Positions 20,528 through 32,061 of a stretch of DNA of 64,000 nucleotides are shown piece after piece. Each line of letters opens with the position of its first letter. The stretch's first letter is position 1. The stretch covers positions 46,870-110,869 of the forward strand of contig CAICTM010000126.1 of assembly GCA_903772945.1 (NCBI GenBank). The letters run 5' to 3'. A program made the position numbers and the translations under genes. The notes below the pieces were generated by a model. The model made no database searches. It was not told where the DNA came from and saw nothing but the letters and a program-made list of their open reading frames with translations. The stretch is from Seminavis robusta. Its lineage: Eukaryota > Bacillariophyta > Bacillariophyceae > Naviculales > Naviculaceae.

Positions 20528-21616
20528 GATAGCAGGTAGTGCTTATTGCAGGTTGGTGTCAGATACACCTTGAAGATGTGGACGGCAAGAAAGATATGTC
20601 CACGTGGTTTGGTTTGGTTTTTTCACCCGTGCTCAACTGCACAGTTACTCACTCGATTTGCTAAGGCAGTTATAATTTGTATTAGACGAACAATGAATTC
20701 ATAACGTTCCAATATTTTTGAAGGGTTTTGTGTTGCCATGCTACTGTACGCCGGGGTCGGCTTTGGAGGCACCTTGGTCTTGTGGCTGGTGCAACAGGAA
20801 TTTTGCGTCAGATTCAGCAGGTTGCTGCAGTCATGTTCGTGCTCGCTCTGTTGTTGTGTTTTGGTATTGTCGTAACCCAACAGAAGATTAATAGAAGTGA
20901 AGGAGACGAGAGTGGGGAACTAAGAATAGTTAATTGCTTGAATGGGCATTCTTTCCGGCCGGCTTCGTACAGTAATCGTTCATCATGCACGAGTCCTCAG
21001 GTGACGGATGCCTCTGCTATCAAAGGCAAGGAGCAACGCTGGGCACCGTGTCGGGTCCTAGTGTGCTTGTGGATCATCAACAAATCCAGCATCATGTCCA
21101 AGGACGCCAGCCATCATCCGTCCTCCAAGGACAAGCAAAGGCGAGGCAACCCAAGAGGGACGAACAAAGTCGTGGTTGGTTGGTTTTGTGGCAGATTAAC
21201 CATGCCTTACAATAATAATTATTTCCATACAACTACGAAGAATGCATTTGTGTTCTGGTTTTGGTCGATTTGATCTGAGACTGAATATTCCTACGAAGTG
21301 CCCCGTCTTGCACTGGACGGAGGTCACACGTTTTCGTTTGATTTTGAGTGCGGAACGATCAAAACAAAAGACCGGAAAGAGGCGGCCTGGAAGATAGGAT
21401 TTCCTGTTTTGTCGATCGATCCACAGCACGGGTACCTAAAACTCTTTGAGAAATTGATTTTTCTTGGTGGCTCTTTGTCTTGAGGGGCGCTGCCTCGGTC
21501 TTCCGACGGCGATCTTCGTTGGGTCGCGGGTGCGTTGCTTCCGAGCCGGAGAGCTTATGTGGAGTGGACGATTTTTCTCTTGGTGTCGCTCTCTTCTGAT
21601 TCATCCATCCATCTGT
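20528..21616. other. Intergenic, convergent gene ends
   Basis: An ATG at 20738 opens a 45-codon frame (MLLYAGVGFGG..., Cys-rich end), and a longer open frame overlaps it without an ATG. Neither has recognisable content. I call no gene. Confidence 0.4.
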
Positions 21617-23059
21617 CTACCACATGTACACACCACTCCCCGAGGGACCGGTGACGGCCCCAGGAGCTCCTGCCGCGGGTGCCGCAACGCCAAGGTTGGC
21701 AATTGCGGCTGCGTTGGCAATGGCGGCGTTGGTGATGGCCGGCAATCCAGCAGCGATCTTTTGCCTCTTCTTGGGTCGCAGTGCGTTGGTCTTGGCATTC
21801 ATGCGTTGCAAGGCAAGCTTGCAAAGATCGGGATTGATGGACATGTAGTAAAAGAGTGCATCGAGGTCATCATTGACCGTGGCCAATGCCTGGATCCACT
21901 GCTCGAGATTGGTTTCTTGAGCTTGCAAGAGCCGCCCTCGTCCCAACTTGTTGAGGGTCACAAATAGCTTGAATTCCGGCTTGACGGGGAATCGTTGAAA
22001 GAGGACGAAATTTTCAATGACATAGTTGGAGCGTAGCATGTCAACGAACGCATCCTTGCAAGGTTTGGAAACCTTTTGCGTCATCATCATTCCGTTGCCG
22101 CCCGAGTCTTCCGCAATCAACGCAAACGACTTGAGTCCTTTGTTCACCTTGAGCGACTTGGCCAGTGTGGCCGCACATTCGTCACTAATCATTTTGGAGA
22201 GACCCACTTCGAGACACTCGAGACCGGAATTGTGCTCCAACATGGTCGCAAAGGCCACGGCGGAGGCCATTTGGAAATCGACCATGGTTCCAACCTTGAG
22301 ATCCTTGAGTACTGGGTTGACCTGGAGCATCCGCGCCATGGCCTTGATGGTGTCCGCACCCAAATCAAAGTCGCGAATCTTGAGGACCTTCAACGACGCG
22401 GAAAGCAATAGCGCGCCCACGGCTTGACTGGAGATCTCTCCGAGTCCGCCCGTGCGGGTCGAATGGAGGTAGACCTTTTCCATGCAAGGCAAAATAGACA
22501 GCACCATGACCATGGGATCCAACGGCGTCTTGCTTCCTCCAATGCCGTTGACGCCACCTCGCGGAGGCATGAGCGCCGCCGGAGCTCCTCCTTCCGCCGC
22601 CGCCGCTGCGGAAGGAGCGGATAGTTCGCATTCGATGATGCAGAAACTCTTGAGATAGACCGATCGTTGCAACTGTTCGGCAAACTGAGACCAATCTTGC
22701 TCGGTTCCTTCCAACTTGAGGTCACTGACGGCAAAGCTTGCGAGCCGCGATGCGCGGCCCAAGACATGGATCAATGCCTGTACCGAAATGACACCGTCAA
22801 AGCCCGAGCGCGAATTGAAGCAGATCCGCTGCAACGAGGGGATGCCACCCAACACTTCAAAGAGACCGCGAATTTCCGTCATGGGAAATCGAGGTAAAAA
22901 CGTCTCATCGGTGTACACGACAATCTCCTTGACGGTCCCGTTCAAGCTCAGAGCATACTGGAGCTGCGGGATGTTGAGTGTGTGATCAAACGTCAAGATG
23001 AGCGTCGACAATCGCTCGTCGTTCAAGACCAAGCGTCGAATGTCCGCGTTGCTCGCCAT
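21617..23059 (-). CDS. Leucine-rich-repeat (ribonuclease-inhibitor-like) protein
   Basis: 480 aa, intact, with an ATG start. Repeated leucine-rich units of about 28 residues are visible (for example LKVLKIRDFDLGADTIKAMARML, in parts, and LECLEVGLSKMISDECAATLAKSL), each with the L..L.L......A...A..L pattern of RNI-type LRRs. A low-complexity Ala/Gly/Pro stretch (about 147-180) interrupts the repeats. The C-terminus has a basic RPKKRQK motif (possible nuclear signal) followed by an Ala/Gly-rich tail. There is no signal peptide or TM segment, so it is probably a cytosolic or nuclear protein-binding scaffold. No catalytic domain is seen. Confidence 0.75.
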   Translation of the reverse strand: MASNADIRRLVLNDERLSTLILTFDHTLNIPQLQYALSLNGTVKEIVVYTDETFLPRFPMTEIRGLFEVLGGIPSLQRICFNSRSGFDGVISVQALIHVLGRASRLASFAVSDLKLEGTEQDWSQFAEQLQRSVYLKSFCIIECELSAPSAAAAAEGGAPAALMPPRGGVNGIGGSKTPLDPMVMVLSILPCMEKVYLHSTRTGGLGEISSQAVGALLLSASLKVLKIRDFDLGADTIKAMARMLQVNPVLKDLKVGTMVDFQMASAVAFATMLEHNSGLECLEVGLSKMISDECAATLAKSLKVNKGLKSFALIAEDSGGNGMMMTQKVSKPCKDAFVDMLRSNYVIENFVLFQRFPVKPEFKLFVTLNKLGRGRLLQAQETNLEQWIQALATVNDDLDALFYYMSINPDLCKLALQRMNAKTNALRPKKRQKIAAGLPAITNAAIANAAAIANLGVAAPAAGAPGAVTGPSGSGVYMW

Positions 23060-25139
23060 TGTCGATCAACCTGATAGTAGTAGTAGAACTGTGTGTGTTG
23101 TTGTAGTAGTATGTTGTCGAGGTCTCTTCAGAACAACAACTTGCTGTGCCGCAGCTTGCTTGGAAACTCAGTAGCAACCAGCAAAGAAGACAAGACAGCG
23201 CCTCGAAGTAGTGAACAAGTACAGAAACAGCCAACTAGAGCAGCAAGCTACCAATGAACAAGCCAAATCGGATAATACCTTGACTGTGCTAGTGCTAGAG
23301 CTAGCTACTAGCAGGAGAGGCAGACAGATGAAATAATGAATAGATGCCCACCACTTGGACTTTACGTTGTCTTGGTCTGTTCGTAGAGTACTGGTCTGCT
23401 GGACTGCTGTTTGTTGTTGTGTGCTGTTGCTGCCTGTATTGCTTGGAGACTGTTGTGGAAGCAGCCGCCAGCTTTCCGCAGCTCGCTCGAAAAGTGCTTG
23501 TGTTTTTCGGTGGTGGTTGGGTGAAATGTCAGTCGTAAAATGCCTGCACAGCGGCAAAATGGCGATGCAGCGAAGACCAAAGAAGGCAATGCTCGCTTGT
23601 AGTGAACCTTTTGAGGAATGAAAGGGAGATGGAGAAATAATATTTTTCGGAGTACTAGACTGGCTAGTACCCGTGCGTGGACGACCCGCAAGAAATCTCA
23701 CTGTATTACTTGGTTGGATTCATGCTCACAAATGCTGCAAGTTTCATGGTTGAAACCCAAGAAAATTAATATCAGCCATAGTGCCGCATTGCTTGGAAGC
23801 TGAATTGAGATAACTGTAGTTCTTTCTGAAAATACATACGGTAGGGGGAGAGGTGCTTCGTCCCACGGATGTCAGGCAACGTACGGGGACGTAGGTGCAC
23901 CACCGCCGCATCCAACCAGCAGTGTTGATTTGGTGTTGATCGTCGCTCATGGTTGTGCTATGAATATCGTCCCCTACAAACCTTGCAACTCAGAGATGCT
24001 TCATATCTCCGGCATTTTGAATCGATAATTTTTTTTAGTTCAGCCATGCCAGATCTTCTATTCAAATGTACGTGTGCTGGCCAATTGGTAAAGGTAGCCA
24101 GCTACGCGTATCTGGTTGGCCGTTGGCCCATCGCCGCCAACAATGCACACGCAGCGTGGAAAATATATTTCCCTCATCTTTCTGAAATAGTCTTGAGGGG
24201 TTCATGACTGTGAGAAATGAAAATGACTTCACCAAAATGTCTTTCACCCAAACTCGACCTGGAGGGCGATTTCTTGAAGTGTCCAATCTAGCCAGTTCTG
24301 ACGCAGAATTATACCAGTACCGATTCAATTATTAATTATTATTAGAGTGGCCAGCTATTTTAAAATCGCTATTAAAACAGAACTCTAATTCACATACAGT
24401 TCAGCTGCAGTTCACAGTTGTGAGTTGTGAGAACTGTCACGCAGCATTCCATGTTAAATAGCACAGAATAACTTGCTCTTGGATGTTGGATGTTAAGGAA
24501 CGGTGCCTTCTGTACACTTGTGTCAGTAAATATCTTCATGCGAAAAGTACAAAACGGCTACTGTGACATCCCCAACCCCAACGAAAAGCCAAGGGCAAGA
24601 ATTAAAAAATAGTGAAAACTTAGAATACTATTTTAAAATAGCTAGGTACCGGTACTGAGTTCTACATACTCCGAGCTCCGAGCTCCTTGTCCTACTAGCG
24701 GTACGTAGCCTAGTAGCATATTTGTCTAGTATGCTCGCTCAGTAAAAGCTAGTACTGTACCAGTACAGGTTTTAAGGTTCGTACAACTGACTACCTGGTA
24801 CTGGGTTGGAGAAAAAACGGCGGAAGCCTTTTAAATCGATATCGTAAGAGTGTACGAGTAGCTCAGTAATGAGTACTGAGTACCGGTACAAGTACAGGTT
24901 ACGGGGGTCGAACAAACCGCTCCTGAACATACCGGTATACAGCTAAGAAGAAACAGCTCGTGCTTAGGGCGTGGGGCACATGCACAATAAGGCTACGATG
25001 TACCGTTACGGCTGTACGGAAGGCAAGTACTGAAGAGTAAAACACTTCTTACTCGTACAACATTTTCGCCACAACGGAAGCCTTTTCCATTTTACAATAT
25101 TTTTACGGAAGCCTAAAGTGAAGCCAGCAGTCTGATAAG
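23060..25139. other. 2-kb intergenic stretch
   Basis: No supported gene. It includes the upstream region of the LRR gene (about 23060-23700) and an AT-rich section. Three TACCGGTA palindromes (24647, 24881, 24930) lie among many GTAC words. Confidence 0.5.
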
Positions 25140-25149
25140 CATTTTTTGC

Positions 25150-25595
25150 TCCCCACCAGCCTCCAAGGATCCATCCCCCTTCGTCATTCGATTGAAGATT
25201 GCATTAACGTCAAAGAACCAACATACCAACACTTCACCGACGTCACCCGTCTCCTCTACGGAAAACGCAAGTCAGATTAATACGCACCACACTTCGCCAA
25301 CGAATTCAAAAACTTCACACCTCCTTCACCATTCCGACTTAACGGCGACATCCAAAGGAACAGCATCGAAATTAGCATCCTATGGCAAGGCAACCCCATC
25401 AGCACTGTCAAGACTTTCGGGACACGACACTGCAGCCTATGCAACAGGGAGCGACTCGAGATACTGAAACGATCCAGAAAATCGCCAGAAAAGCTGATCA
25501 ACTCCTGCAACGAAATATACGGAGCATGCCGACATAAACCTCGATTTCATAAGTACCACAATAGCCCAAGCACTGATGATTCCCAAGGGGGATGA
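25150..25595 (+). pseudogene. 3' end fragment of a LINE-type retrotransposon ORF
   Basis: The frame starting near 25150 reads SIEDCINVKEP, YQHFTDVTRLLYG, WQGNPISTVKTFGTR, then C-S-L-C...LINSCNEIYGACRHKPRFHKY and a stop at 25593-25595. The C-x2-C...H-type block with GACRHKPRFH is the C-terminal zinc-finger-like end of non-LTR retrotransposon ORF2 proteins in stramenopiles. One in-frame TAA interrupts it (about 25279), and there is no RT core, so this is a 5'-truncated, inactivated copy. The polyprotein end is otherwise well preserved, suggesting a fairly young insertion. Confidence 0.75.
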
Positions 25596-25811
25596 AAAAG
25601 TCAAACAACCGAAAAGTTACCACAGAGTAAAGCCTGTGTTTTAGTGATTCGGCAGTTTGCGAGTAAACTTACTTAGTTCAGTCACTTTTTGCTAAAATCG
25701 TATGATTCTGCATTAGTGTCAGCAAGCCCAGAAATCCATTTTTGGATGCATGCAAATAAATCTATCCTAAGGTTTTTAAGCTTTTATTCCTCAGTGCCAA
25801 CAGATACATCT

Positions 25812-26726
25812 TCATGTCTTTAACTTTGCCAAGTACAATCCTCCTAGCAGGGCTCCAATCAACTGCAAATGAACCTTCATCGCGCTTCCTCCAGGGCGTC
25901 GTTTCATTACCTTGGTATTCACGCATTGCATAACGAACCATGCAAGACATGCCAACCCCATTGACTTGGCTGGACCATAGAGAATTATTGCCAACTTGAT
26001 GATACCATCGGTAGTATCCAGTATCCCTTGTTCGCCCAGTGCGTCGCCAAATGCTTTATTTGCTGGGACGTCTAGATTCAACAACTTGCCCTGCAACTCT
26101 GTAGCCAGAAACAATCCACTGCCGGCAACCAGGAGTTGGTAGCCAATCAACTTGGCGCCTGTGAGTGCTTCCAGCTTGAATGGGTTCAAAGTGGTGTCGC
26201 CATTCTTGACCACGGCCAAAGCCCATATCGTACAAATCACGTAAGCGGGGGCAAGTCGTTCCATTCTTGCCTGTACCTTTTGACGATCCACCAGAGCCAA
26301 GCCCAGCATGAATATATAGCGTGGAGCCAACGACGCCGCCACCGCGGTGAGAGCTTCCATGTCTTTAAAGTAGACTAAGAGAGGTGTCAAGGCAATGCTC
26401 AGTATGGTCGCACCCTTGGCCTTTTGGAGAAGGGCCAAGTTTGGATCTTGATCACCACGAAAGGACTGAACAAGCTCGGCACATCCTTGAACGGCCATGC
26501 CCACTGAGTAGGTTCTGCCAACCATTCCGCGAAAATATCCACCACGAAGATTTGCTACTGCTTCAAGTGTTGTACTTGTCGGAACTTCTCTGTGAGCTGT
26601 CTTGGACGCTTTCACGTCGGCAACGGCAAACCGAGGCCGCTGAATGGCAGCCGTCTCCGTGGCGCAGCCAAGGACGAGGAGAAGACATGTCCCGATGGTA
26701 CTAACAGCTTTGCTTCTCATTGTCAT
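25812..26726 (-). CDS. Predicted secreted/organellar multi-span membrane protein, unknown function
   Basis: 304 aa, intact. The N-terminus (MTMRSKAVSTIGTCLLLVLGC) is a clear signal peptide, probably cleaved after TETAA. Several hydrophobic segments follow (about 107-123, 129-147, 160-175, 190-207, 238-250, 258-270, 285-300), so it is an integral membrane protein of the secretory route or, as diatom plastid proteins also start with a signal peptide, possibly of a plastid membrane. The canonical Phe after the cleavage site is not obvious. I do not recognise the family. It shares its upstream region with the parvulin gene at 27474. Confidence 0.65.
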   Translation of the reverse strand: MTMRSKAVSTIGTCLLLVLGCATETAAIQRPRFAVADVKASKTAHREVPTSTTLEAVANLRGGYFRGMVGRTYSVGMAVQGCAELVQSFRGDQDPNLALLQKAKGATILSIALTPLLVYFKDMEALTAVAASLAPRYIFMLGLALVDRQKVQARMERLAPAYVICTIWALAVVKNGDTTLNPFKLEALTGAKLIGYQLLVAGSGLFLATELQGKLLNLDVPANKAFGDALGEQGILDTTDGIIKLAIILYGPAKSMGLACLAWFVMQCVNTKVMKRRPGGSAMKVHLQLIGALLGGLYLAKLKT

Positions 26727-27473
26727 GCACTTTTATGGTTTGCTTCGATGTGGTAACCTTTTCCTGTAATAAGGTATCTTCGAGAGTGTGTGTGATGTTG
26801 TTTGATTGGATTGAGATTCAACGGGTGAACTGGTGACACGATGACATGATCCAATTTTTTACTCCAGAAGATATAAACCTGCGCCCTAAACTGTTCAGCG
26901 AGCTCGGAGTGTCAAAGAAGTTAGTTGCGTGGATGGAACAGATTGACAGTCAATGCAACGTCCAAACGAGCGGTGCTCAGGTTTTGAGGTGATCCCAAAA
27001 GGTAAACGCTGTGGTTGCTCGTGCTAGCTAGGAGATGGGAAAGAAGGTGGTCAAGACGGACGAAGTCGGTGGAAGGCGGTCAAAGTTGGTTGAAGAAGCA
27101 TTAATACACTTTGAAACTAGCACCATTTCAGGAGGGGGGTGCCTGGAATAGAATGGGGCTACGAAAGGCTGCTTGAGGCACCGCCCAGGCTGGCAGGATT
27201 GGAAAGGCAAGGATTGTTGCACCTTTTGCTATTCCTACAACATACGACTGTACTTCTTGATGGCGATGATTGTTTCCTTGAGCGTTGGTCCGTATCCACG
27301 ATTGAAACGTCATTTCGCAGACAAAGATACTTCAACATGGGTGTCAATGTCGTCCAATTCAGTCGATGCCGCTCTTGGTCCTTTTCGTTGCCATCCAACA
27401 TACTTTCGCATCCTTTGTTTTCTAATAGGTGTTGACTATCTTGCCTCCTTTCAGTTCTGCAGTACTCTACTCC
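26727..27473. other. Divergent upstream region of the membrane protein and parvulin genes
   Basis: 747 bp, no supported gene. Overlapping short frames at 27028-27435 on both strands have no recognisable content. It probably contains both promoters. Confidence 0.45.
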
Positions 27474-28005
27474 ATGATGTCCGTTTCCAAGAGTTTCTTA
27501 TTCCTTGCGCTCCTGTTCTTGGGAACACATGCATTTACTACTACTGCGCCCAAGGTGCGACAGGATTCGGCAACGGCCTTGTCCATGGCATGGCTGGACC
27601 GATTGTTGAACCCCAAGTCGTTTCCTCCTGAAGCCGAAGTAACTGCGCGCCATATTCTGATCAAGGATCGACAAGAGGCTGAAGCTGTCAAGGCCAAGTT
27701 TCGAGGACGTAATTTCGCGCAACTTGCCAAACAATATTCCACATGTCCATCGAGTGCCAAAGGAGGAAACTTAGGAAGCTTCAATCCAGGGCAAATGCAA
27801 GAAGATTTTGACCTCGCCGTGTTTGATCCGGAGGTGTCAAAAGTGGGAGAACTGACAGGTCCAGTCATGACACCCGTAAGGCTTTATTTATAATTTTGTG
27901 TTGTGTTGTGTTCATTTTACTCATCTCAGTTTCTTCTTTTTGCGAACATGTTTGTTTTAGTTTGGATACCACTTGATCATTGTCGACAAGCGATCTGGCG
28001 TTTAA
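27474..28005 (+). CDS. Parvulin-type peptidyl-prolyl isomerase with plastid-like presequence (two exons)
   Basis: I read exon 1 as 27474-27875 and exon 2 as 27961-28005, joined over an 85-bp GT-AG intron (27876-27960) in phase 0. This gives 148 aa. The domain starts at ARHILIKDRQEA and continues through FAQLAKQYSTCPS, KGGNLGSF and GPVMTP. Exon 2 supplies the conserved FGYHLIIVDKR end that every parvulin needs, which supports the splice. Without splicing the frame ends in non-homologous residues and a TAA. The N-terminus is a signal peptide ending GTHA|FTTTAP; an A|F junction is typical of diatom plastid presequences. Predicted job: cis-trans isomerisation of prolyl bonds in the plastid stroma. 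A second ATG three bases downstream is an equally good start. Confidence 0.8.
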
Positions 28006-29722
28006 TAAAATGCTAATGTCAGAAGGAAGGATGCCCAGATTTCGATTTCAAGATAAAACACAACAAATCACCATGAAAGTCTTCCATTAATTTGGCCGCT
28101 ATTTTTCACTATGCAGATGCTAAGAGTCCTGTTTTAAATAAATTACGAAGCCTCGCGTTACACCTAGATCTATAGCTGGTTCATCGCCCCTGCGGGTTGG
28201 CGCTCTATAGGCAACATCGTTTTTTGAAGCTTGTTGGAGCTCCTAGTATCCGTAATCTTGTGCAGTGAGTGTGCCGACGCACCAACACCCTGCAACAGCG
28301 TGGTTGTCTTCCATTTTGGTTCTTTAGAATAGCTACTAGTAGGCATGTAGCTTTCTCCACGCAAAAAACAAAAACAAAACTTCAAGAAGTTGTCCAGCTA
28401 ACTGTAGCCAGCTGCTGACAGGTGGCTAGCTAACATGAGCTCTACATGTATGTATGTAGCTAGTTGACTAGAGCGACTGAAACAACAGTACGGTACCAGA
28501 CTCGATGGTTTGTGGAGCATTGGCTGTTGGAGCTCTGTTGTCGTAGCGGTATGGTGAGCTCCCATTGTCGCTGCGAGTACTAGTAGATCTTTAGAAGTTG
28601 CTTTGTTCCCGGTACACCAGTAGTACACTCCAAACCTGAAAGTAAGAAACTCCAAATAAGAAAGCGAGTACTCAGATTTTAGAAAAAGTTAAGAATTTCT
28701 CGATACTGAAATATTGCAGACTTGTAAGAAAACCTCCCAGTATTGAGATCTCAAATCGTAAGAAATACCACTAGTCAGATACCATGAAAATGCTTCAAAC
28801 TTGTGGATTAATCTGCAAAAATTTCTGCCTGCCGGAAGAGACAGTGGTCACCACCTCTATTTGATCCAAACCATTACAAGTCCTGAGCATGTTGGACCCC
28901 AAGGGGCAGGGGCACTGGGTGTATCAAACTGCTAACCTGTTTGGCCTAGAAGCTTATTAGTAAGAAAGTCTTCTATACTGAAATTGGATTGTTTGCTAGA
29001 AAGAAAACGAGTAGCAAAATAGAGCAGTTGGGTAAGAAAGCTCCAGTACTGGCTCCCAGTTGGAGCTTTCTTATTATTGAGTTTAAAGTGAAGTACTTTG
29101 TTCAATGTGTTTTGTGCAATCGCGCCTCAGCTCGGTTCAAACAGCTTACACTTATCGGAATGCGAACAATCTGTGATTCACTGACATCCTTTTTACTCAC
29201 TGTAGAAAGCTGGTACAGAGAACGGGAATAGCCTCCTCTGAGGTGTAAATGGTTACACGTCTGAAGACATGATTTTCGCCTAAAGAAATCCAGTCAGGCC
29301 TTGTACCGGTTCATGCCTGTGCTTTACTATGAGCTTGCAGTAGTTTTCCATCCTGACTGAAGCCTTTTTAAACTTTTAATGGCCTACCGGTACTGCACCG
29401 GTACAGTAACCAAGTTTCAACAAGCTTTTTAAAAAGCTCCTAGGCTTTTGACCAGTGTTTAAAGTGTACGTACCAGCACAAGAGTAATACATGTAATTGG
29501 CAAGGGAAGCCCAAAATTAACCACTCGAAATGCAAGGAGAAACGCGACAGCTTGGCAAAGCATTGATGGACCGGTGGGGGTCTTGCCTTATTGACATGGC
29601 TGGAACCGCAACACAGCAACATCTGCCCTGTTTACTAGTATAAACCATCGAGGACGTGAACAACCAACCGCCATCTTCTAATAATAGCTACAGCTTGATA
29701 TCACAGTAGCTAGCAAGAAATC
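28006..29722. other. Intergenic with scattered GTAAGAAA repeats and a hairpin
   Basis: No supported gene. Between 28640 and 29080 the word GTAAGAAA recurs about five times in similar contexts (followed by CTCC or near variants). One copy forms a perfect 13-bp inverted repeat (29033-29045 with 29061-29073, 15-nt loop). One TACCGGTA lies at 29385. Confidence 0.45.
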
Positions 29723-31660
29723 ATGAGTCAACAACAGCAAGCACCAGCGGCAATGGCATCCACAGCCGACAACAATGATGATGAAGTAGAAACAACGCTC
29801 CAAGCCATGGCCGAAGTCCAACGGAAGCGACAGACCGAACTGCATCGTCAGACTCCTACCTGGTCGACACAGTATCAAGAACGCCGGTGTGGCCATTGCG
29901 ACGATTGTTACAAGGAATTGCCCTGTCTGGTGACCTCTGTCGATACCGAACAACCCGGTGCCTTTACCGTGTCCGCTTCGGCCACCACGGCACGAGTGCA
30001 GCGATTCCACAACAGCAGTGGTCGGATGTCCCATCACAGTAGTGGCCCCGTGTCGTTGCATTCCAGTCTGGCATCCATGGACGACAGCAGTAGGCGACTA
30101 CGATCAGCATCCGTCAATGTCGATACCAGTGTGGCAGTGGCCGCTGTAGTGGTGGAGGATCAAGACGAGGCACATCGGCAACGCGAACAAGAATTAGCAC
30201 AACACGAAGCGCAATTGTCGGCACGAGAAGCACAGCTGCAAGCGTGGCAAGAAGAATTGGAACGACAACGACAAGAATTGACACAACAACAAGAACCACA
30301 GCCATCAGAATCAGTACCAGTGGCACCATTATCATCCTCCGTGGTGGTGGCGGTACCGGAAGAAACAATTGAACGCAATGAACTCGGTTCCGGTCCCATG
30401 CGATTTGCACCCAACAACAGCATGAGATCGTCGCAAGCACAAGTCATGGGATTGGATTCCAACATGATACTTTATCTACAAGAAATTGAACAAAAATGGA
30501 ATCAGCGACAAGCCAAACTCGCACGACAACATGGACGAGACTGTCGGGCATGCTTGCCACTGACACCCCAATGGCACATGCGATTTCTCTGGTTCTACGC
30601 CAAAGCAGCCAAACCGCAACGGCGGCGTCGACTCAGTACGCAACCAGCACCTCATTCCACTACTACTACTACTGTTAGCTACCAAGTCAACATGAAAAAG
30701 GTGTGGGCGGCCGAAAAGAAACTGCAAAAACGATTCGTCGCACTCAACGTCGCCACGCTAGGGCCGCAACTCTATTCCAAAACATTGTTCCCGGTACCCG
30801 GTTTGACTACCAAAGGAGGACATCCCATGTTTTACATGCGACCCTCGCGGTATTTTCCCAAACACACTGATACCAAAACGATCATTGACAATTTAATCTA
30901 TGTCATGAACACCATGTTGGAGAATAGTCAATTTGCACAAAAAGAAGGCATTGGATTCATTGCCTGTATGGATTCCTGGAAAATGGTCAACTTTGAAGTA
31001 TCGTACTGTTACCAGTTCATGATGGCATTGCAAGGATTCATGGTACCCGTCAAGACGCAGCTCTTTCTCATTGTCAATCCACCCAGTTGGTTTGGAGCGA
31101 TTTGGAAAATTATGAAACCCATGTTGGCACCGTCCTTTCAGAAAAAGGTCAAGATTGTCCCCGAATCCAAAATACACAAGTATCTGGCGCCGGGATTTGA
31201 ACAAGTATTGCCCAACGATATGCAATCCGGTCAAGCCAATACCGATGCCATGGTCGTCGATTTTATCGCGTATCGACAATACGTCGAACAGGGACAAGTC
31301 GAGTACAACATTAACAATATTCATCATCATCACCATCATCATCACGACGCTTCCACTGTGGGAGGAGAGAGCTCGACAGGAGACGTCTCGTGCGATGATC
31401 CTGACGAGTGTCGTCGTCATCATCACGGTCCAGATCACACGGATCACACGGATTCCATGCACGATTCCTTGGGCAATCTCACCGGTACCTTTTCCATTCC
31501 CACAACGTCGTCGTCCAGTGGTGGTGGCGATTTGGGGGATGACGATGGTGCATCGATTCATTGCGATATCGACAATGAAGATGCATTGGATGACGCCGAC
31601 ATGAAGCAATCGTCGGAAGTTTTCATTGCCAACATGCCTCGATTTGATCATCGGTGGTAG
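29723..31660 (+). CDS. CRAL-TRIO (Sec14-like) lipid-binding domain protein
   Basis: 645 aa, intact, ATG start. The N-terminal third is low complexity: Gln-rich start, a small Cys-rich patch (CGHCDDC), then a Glu/Gln-rich coiled coil (about 148-198). Residues about 325-545 form the CRAL-TRIO region. Visible blocks are FVALNVATLGPQLY, a GIGFIACMDSWKM strand, and the diagnostic VNPPSWFGAIWKIMKPML followed by KKVKIV. This family binds phosphoinositides, tocopherols or other hydrophobic ligands and shuttles them between membranes. The C-terminus has a run of eight His (534-541) and an acidic, disordered end. No signal peptide is present, so it is probably cytosolic and peripheral to membranes. The ligand is not predictable. 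Confidence 0.8.
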   Translation: MSQQQQAPAAMASTADNNDDEVETTLQAMAEVQRKRQTELHRQTPTWSTQYQERRCGHCDDCYKELPCLVTSVDTEQPGAFTVSASATTARVQRFHNSSGRMSHHSSGPVSLHSSLASMDDSSRRLRSASVNVDTSVAVAAVVVEDQDEAHRQREQELAQHEAQLSAREAQLQAWQEELERQRQELTQQQEPQPSESVPVAPLSSSVVVAVPEETIERNELGSGPMRFAPNNSMRSSQAQVMGLDSNMILYLQEIEQKWNQRQAKLARQHGRDCRACLPLTPQWHMRFLWFYAKAAKPQRRRRLSTQPAPHSTTTTTVSYQVNMKKVWAAEKKLQKRFVALNVATLGPQLYSKTLFPVPGLTTKGGHPMFYMRPSRYFPKHTDTKTIIDNLIYVMNTMLENSQFAQKEGIGFIACMDSWKMVNFEVSYCYQFMMALQGFMVPVKTQLFLIVNPPSWFGAIWKIMKPMLAPSFQKKVKIVPESKIHKYLAPGFEQVLPNDMQSGQANTDAMVVDFIAYRQYVEQGQVEYNINNIHHHHHHHHDASTVGGESSTGDVSCDDPDECRRHHHGPDHTDHTDSMHDSLGNLTGTFSIPTTSSSSGGGDLGDDDGASIHCDIDNEDALDDADMKQSSEVFIANMPRFDHRW

Positions 31661-32061
31661 TTTGTAAACTGCAAACTAAACTAACTAGCTGTTGACGATT
31701 GATTTTCAATGCTGCTGCTTTTCTCTAGCCAGTTTGTTGTAGATGACCGCAATTACTGCGGTTGGTCAGGACTGTACTGTACCGCATGACATGAAGAATT
31801 AGGTGTGTCATTCTGTAAGAACCGGCCCCCTTTCCCTGAACCAGATTTCGCGGAGAACCAGCGACTTTTCTTCTGTGGAGAGACCGAGATTGAAACAGAG
31901 AAGGGTCTGAGTTGAAACGACAACGGATTCTGGCAAAGAGTGAACGCCGCGCACGGTGGACATGTGATGGACAATGCAATGCAGGGGTACAATGCATTGG
32001 GGACATCACCTCTGTTCGGGGTTGGATCTTGGTCGGAAACGCGCTGCTTCTGACAGCAACC
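31661..32061. other. Intergenic, no gene seen
   Basis: Lies between the CRAL-TRIO gene and a retroelement fragment. Short open frames on the minus strand overlap each other and look non-coding. Confidence 0.4.

Noticed and set aside
20728-21273. 181-aa plus-strand frame
   Set aside because: No ATG at its start, composition unlike the neighbouring genes, no domain.
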